From Leptodontidium sp. MPI-SDFR-AT-0119 (taxonomy: Eukaryota; Ascomycota; Leotiomycetes; Helotiales; Leptodontidiaceae), in the NCBI GenBank assembly GCA_020726505.1, contig JAHLEZ010000015.1, positions 1,550,001 through 1,614,000 of the forward strand: 64,000 nucleotides of DNA, written 5' to 3'. Below are positions 59,058 to 64,000 of this stretch, one piece after another. The first letter of the stretch is position 1, and the number at the start of each line of letters is the position of its first letter. Below the pieces are notes generated by a model. It searched no databases, was not told the DNA's origin, and saw nothing but the letters and a program-made list of their open reading frames with translations. The translations under genes and the position numbers were made by a program.

Positions 59058-62000
59058 ATGATGGCCAGTCTCCCAAACCCCGACCTTGCAATCAGCGATA
59101 CAGCATCACAACCTGACGAACATCTTCTTACCATCCCGAAGACATCTGCCGCTAGCCAAGCATCCAATGATATGAAAGCCGCGGCGGATTTGTCTGACGA
59201 CTCGGACAGCTATCAGATGGGAACGCCCGCATCTGTAGCTTCTGACAAGATGGAGAAACCGAGATTGGATGCAAAGACGAAGATATCACACTTGCTGAAA
59301 GACAAGGAGCAGGAATGGACAGCTGTGGCTGAGAGGAAAGGCCCCTTGCGGCTGCTGGATCTGCCGATGGACGTATTGAAGGAGATTGTGAAAGAAGTAA
59401 GACACCAAACCTATGGTTTCACATGGATATAAGCTAAACGAGCTCTGTCTAACACCTCGGACGCATCTCCTTTTCTTTTGTTCATGAGGATACATACTGG
59501 GGGTCGCTGCTGACCGTCTGACTAGGTAACCCATACGAACGACTTGACTGCTTTGGCATTGACGCATTCAGCCCTTCACAACCTCGCTATCCCTCACATT
59601 TATTCCCGCTTTGACATCGTTTGGCCCGACGCAGCAGCTACTACAGATCCAAGAACTGGTGTAGATGCCTTGACGTATGGGCTCGCGACTCTTTGCATGG
59701 GGGATGTATTTACGGACCACAGTAAACCGCAATCATTTGCCTGCATGAACTGCGGCACGGAAAACATTACTGAGTGTAGCCATGGGCTTATATCTGGGTC
59801 TGGGAGCACTCAGCGACGTCTGGGAAACCAATATCCACAATTCACAAGGAAGTTCTCCCTCGGAAACGGTCCGCCAGACTGGGTCCAGGAGTACCTCATC
59901 ACAAAAGAAAGTGGGAAAATGCTGGGAACTCTTGTAGCTCTTGCAGTAGCTAGGATGGTCCATCTCGAGACTTTCGTATGGGACATGCCCACGGGAGTGC
60001 TGCGCGACGTTTGGCTTGCTTTATCTTCTCTGCAAAATCGAGATACAAACCAAGACTGTCGGCTGGAGCGAGTCTGGGTTCGATGGCATGATAACTCGGA
60101 TCCTTCTATTGCGGCACCAGCTCAGGGTTCAAACAATGGTTCCAGCACTACTCCACAAATGCTGGCTAACAGTCAACTTACTTCTGTGGGGTGGACTGTC
60201 CCCTCCGGCTCACTTGCCAGCTCTCAAGGCCCTTCGTACCCCATACCCTATTCTCAAAGCCGAGTTGAATATCCTACGCTTAGTGTCCTGCCACCCCTGA
60301 GGAGTCTCTCAGTCCTCGACATCGACGAACTTGATTACCTGGATGAAATGAGCGTACTCATTGCAAAGTCAAAGGATCGCCTGCGTGAACTGAGGGTTGG
60401 TGTTTCTGCGAAGGCGGTCAATCGAGATTTTGCTATAGCATGGGATGGAACTGATCTGCACCAAGTTGACCACAAAGCACAGTGGCCTGGTGCCAGTACA
60501 ATCGGGGAGCGGAGGTTAGGTGGTGTTTTGGGCGTACTTCTAGGGAGAATATTCGACATCCGCAAGAAACAAAAGGCAAAGCCTGAGAAAAAAGACATGA
60601 GCACCTCTATGGCTTCATCAACGCCAATTCCATCAGAGGCCCTTCAATTGGCAGCAACATCTTTGGACTTCAGCCAACAGGATACCGATGTTTTGTTGAA
60701 CCACATTTCAGAAGATGTAGATGGAGATACCCCTGGAGACGGCTGGTCTGGGAAGGAAAGCACGGATCTCAGTGGTGCCGTTCTCTCATCTCCCTTCAAC
60801 ATAGATGGTAGCTCTCCAGCGAGCACCGCGAATGGCTTAGATCTTCACCCTCCTCACCTCTCAACGAGTGGAATTGATTCCGCACAATCTGACGTGGACT
60901 CACTTACGGCTTTGATATCAGCTCACGACTTGAGCACCGCGGCTCAGAATATTTCCACAAACCCGAGCATTGTGCCATCTGATATCACAGCTGGGCCTCC
61001 ATTGAGAAGATCGCATGCGCAAAGCCAAAAGCAGGCCCATTTCTCAGAAATCAAGCCTGCTGAGAGGGAGCGCCTAGATGGCAAACTGAAGCTGCAAACT
61101 TTAGAGTTGGAGCGAATTCCTTTGTCAATAGCCGTTCTGCAGAAAGGCTTCGACTGGTCTGTTCTGACCAATTTGACCATACTTGATTGCGCTCAGCATG
61201 ATAGACTTTGGGTCATGCTGAGACGACACTTCCAACCCACTCCACTCAGTAGTTCGCATTCTTCAAAACATTCAGCCGGCACGCAGTATCACCTCAATCT
61301 GAAACGAATTCACACTGATGCTGCATCTCCGGCCCTCATATCTTTTCTAAAGGAGACCTTAGCACCAAATACTCTCGAGACACTTTTCTTACAAGATCGA
61401 AGGCGGCCAAGTGGAACAACTGCCGTGACAATTGTAAGCTACCACAATCTTCAAAGCTCAACACATTTACTGATTCATTGTGTCAGGATGCTATATATCG
61501 AGGACCGCTCAAGCGACATCGGGCAAGTCTCAAACGGCTGATGCTAGATAGTTCTGATAGGGTACCACGATCAGTTGCAAGCCCTTCAGACAACTTAAGA
61601 TGGAGAGCTTGGCTGCCAAACCGAGATGTGCTGAATTTCATCACTTCTGGGAGGATGAGTAGTCTTCGGGAGTTGAGCATTGCGATTGACTACGCGAACT
61701 GGGTAAGTCTTCGCGTGGTCCCCATTCCATTTCCTCCGCCGCAATCCATGTATACCTGTGAACTGAATGCCACTACCTTATACACAATGCTACCCTCAGG
61801 CAAAGAGTATCTTCAATGCTGATTGACCATAGCATCACTTCCTTCAACGCCTCCCTCAAATTCCTCATTTGCGATCCCTCAACATTCCCTTTATAGCAGA
61901 CCATGTCACACCAACCTTTGATCCTCGAGAACTCGCACTGCAAGTTGTCGATGTTATTGTTCTGCGACCCGAGGTAGAGCTATGCTACATGGGTGTATCC

Positions 62001-62375
62001 CACAAATGTTTCGAGATTCTGGAAAATCGACCTCATGATGATGTCCATGGATCAGGGGATAATCATTCGAGTGCTGCCAATGGTGGGCCGGGAGGCGCTC
62101 AAACAGACGAAGAGGACGAGGATGAAGATGAAGATGGAAGTGACGAGGACGAGGACGACGAGGAGGAGGAAGACGACAATGGAACTGCGATTGGAGCCCC
62201 TCTTGGAGTTGATCCAGATGAGACGGAATCCGAGATGTCAGATCACGACAATTCCGACTCCGATTCTTGGGATGGCTCTGATGACGGGCGATCGAACGTC
62301 AGGCTTCGGTTGAGGGAGATTCTATTCTACGACGATAAGGTTTCTATTTTCAAGGCTCGGCATGGGAAGCTTTAA
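59058..62375 (+). CDS. Large F-box-like / leucine-rich protein with acidic tail
   Basis: Four exons: 59058-59396, 59526-61433, 61487-61702 and 61833-62375, with introns of 129, 53 and 130 nt, giving 1001 residues. Residues about 95-145 (LRLLDLPMDVLKEIVKEVTH, then LTALALTHSALHNLAIPHIY) have the layout of an F-box, here split by intron 1. This suggests an adaptor that binds Skp1 in an SCF ubiquitin ligase. Scattered leucine-rich segments follow (SVLDIDELDYLDEM, LTNLTILDCAQ, LKRLMLDSSD, LRSLNIPFI), consistent with an LRR-like target-binding part. A CxxC-x7-CSH group lies at Cys186, Cys189, Cys197 and His199. Near the C-terminus is a run of about 30 Asp/Glu residues. The intron 3 acceptor was chosen because it joins YANW to HHFLQRLPQIPHL without a stop. 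F-box function is inferred from pattern only. Confidence 0.75.
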
Positions 62376-64000
62376 TACCTATGGGAAGTATAAGCTGGGC
62401 TTCGAGAAGCGCCTGATACATTTTTGCTGGAGTTTTTTGAGCGCATTTAGGAGCAGGAAAGAGCATGGCTGTGGCACCAAATAGGTGGAGTCGGGTTTGA
62501 ACCAGGAGTCATAGGGAACACTGCAAAACTGGTAAGGAGAAAGGAAAATTCAGCGTTCAGTTGGTATTTCGGAAATGGAAAATGCCATTGTCGGAAATAG
62601 CAAAAGAGTATGCTCGACAAGAAAGTTCTCGTTGGCTCGGAAGTATAATTAACTACCATGAAAGTATGGCACATGCATTTCATTTGCGGCCGGTTCAGAG
62701 GCTTTATGTGCTTACAAACGTGCAGCTTATCCTAAGCAGGAGGTTATTGCGCACCAATTCTATCCAACAGCTTTATTTGGGGTCTTTTGTTGGCGTAAGC
62801 AGACGATGTACAGTATCGGTGGGAGATATTATGGTCACATCCCGCATACACCTCACCATTTTGGCATGATAGGCTCGTTGGCGCCTAGTGACGCTTTGCT
62901 CGTAGTGTTATCCATTGGCAGCATCCGACAAGAAGTATTATTGGTGTCGGCGGCCGGGATATGTGAAAGACGACGAAGATAGATAGACGAGACAAGCGAG
63001 TGGCTTACTCAAGGTTCACAGATCCTGTTTATCAACAACCAGTAGTCATTTCGTGCCATCTGACGTGGCAGCAGACTTGATGATACAGTTTGATAGGACT
63101 TCTCGGCGAAAGGCGTCGTCAGTATCGTCTAATTCCGGTCATTCAGCGGCCACCCTCGCTCATTATCCTCGATGTAGTTGGACCTTTGGCGGTTATTGAC
63201 GCATTTGGTGGCAAATGCCTTTTAATTCATCCTCCTCTCTTTTCTTACGTAGCGATCAGTCAATGAGTGCTGACCGCCTAAAGTATTTTATTTGGCATTC
63301 GGTAAAGTCGCCAGCATGCAGCAAGCTGCTGATTCAGGACTTCAAGTCGGCATATCTGACCCATCTCAAGCAATTATAGCAACATTTTCATTCAGGCGGT
63401 GTTTCTCGTTCATGACTTTTCTCTCAGCAATCAGAGTATGATCATCTTCGCCAGAAGATGATTCCAAAGTGGTGGTGGATACACTATTCAACCGGACACC
63501 GAAATTCTGGGGCTTAGTCAGACGCAACGAGTCCTGATTGGCGGGCTCGAGGAATTCTAGCCGAGTCTGCTTGAAGCGCGCTTAGAATACAAACTAACGC
63601 GATACTATTTCGATCGAGGCGGAGGCGCGAGTTTATTGATCCGCATGAAACTCCCGCCGCATCGCACTGCATTATCCGCACAGCCTTTCTCGTTATCGGA
63701 CTCATGAATCATTGGCCTAGCCATGAAGGGGGCTTGAACTTTGAAGCTTCCTTCGAGACAAGCACTGCTGGGCAGAGATCAAGCCACCACCAGATGAACG
63801 ACAGCCGGAGTTAAACCTCGAAGGGCACGGGACACCAGACCAGTCGAATGTCTGGAGGATCCGCATGCTAGAGCGGGTCTCCTGAAACGCCTAATATCTT
63901 TATTTTGGTGGGACTCAAGTGGGAGGACCCGGGGAGAGAACGAGGCATTTCTCACGGAACGCCACAAAACCTGCCATGGGACGGCACATGAATCGTAGAT
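62376..64000. other. Intergenic to the right edge
   Basis: The first few hundred bases are likely 3' UTR of the F-box-like gene. Frames at 62447-62869 overlap on both strands and have no domain. The right edge (63.3-64.0 kb) shows no supported coding sequence, and a gene outside the window may begin here. Confidence 0.45.

Noticed and set aside
61993..62313. Plus-strand frame rich in Arg/Met/Thr within the F-box-like gene
   Set aside because: Out-of-frame shadow of the Asp/Glu-rich coding tract.
1..64000. tRNA genes
   Set aside because: Scanned by eye for A- and B-box patterns (GGTTCGAxTCC and similar); none with a credible cloverleaf. A tRNAscan run would be decisive.

Overview
The window is nuclear DNA of a filamentous ascomycete. 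Genes are split by short spliceosomal introns of about 48-130 nt with GTAAGT-type donors and CTAAC-like branch points. They encode fungal hallmark proteins: a six-HAMP group III histidine kinase, a NUC-1/PHO4-type bHLH factor, CDC14, 14-3-3, NSP1, an Ync13-type MUN/C2 protein and a Csx1/Nam8-type RNA-binding protein. Several 2EXR-type genes (motif LPxELRxxIW), a family I recall as expanded in Leotiomycetes, suggest a helotialean fungus. That placement is an inference. No tRNA, rRNA, CRISPR array or intact transposon was recognised.

Layout. 1-12.9 kb looks like an accessory region: diverged tandem repeats (about 1.6-2.1 kb), a 216-bp palindromic element with 25-bp inverted termini (2908-3123), and four 2EXR-type loci. 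One of these is intact (6398-8503) and three appear broken. From about 13 kb a conserved housekeeping region begins: a bHLH regulator (14618-16692, +), CDC14 phosphatase (18549-20681, +), 14-3-3 (21665-22689, -), mitochondrial ATPase inhibitor (24649-25089, +), nucleoporin NSP1 (25475-27566, -), a DUF5102/Laa2-like AP-1 accessory protein (28116-29929, +) and a three-RRM RNA-binding protein (32903-34682, -). About 7.5 kb without a recognisable gene follows (34.7-42.25 kb). Then come the osmosensing hybrid histidine kinase (42254-46453, -), a butanediol-dehydrogenase-type MDR enzyme (49510-50951, -), an Ync13-like MUN/C2 protein (52571-56765, -) and a large F-box-like protein with an acidic tail (59058-62375, +). 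The last 1.6 kb shows nothing I can call.

Gene models were rebuilt by hand: every listed splice junction was checked for reading-frame continuity and for family-like sequence across the junction. The main corrections are a missed first exon and an in-frame 48-nt intron in CDC14, a stop codon revealed only by splicing in the RRM gene, and a GC-AG intron in the dehydrogenase gene. NSP1 and the Laa2-like gene are divergent across 549 bp, and 14-3-3 and the ATPase inhibitor are also divergent. CDC14/14-3-3, ATPase inhibitor/NSP1 and Laa2-like/RRM gene are convergent pairs. The housekeeping genes serve separate processes (phosphate or nutrient regulation, mitotic exit and septation, signalling, respiration, nuclear transport, clathrin traffic, RNA control, osmosensing, membrane fusion). 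I see no biosynthetic cluster logic.
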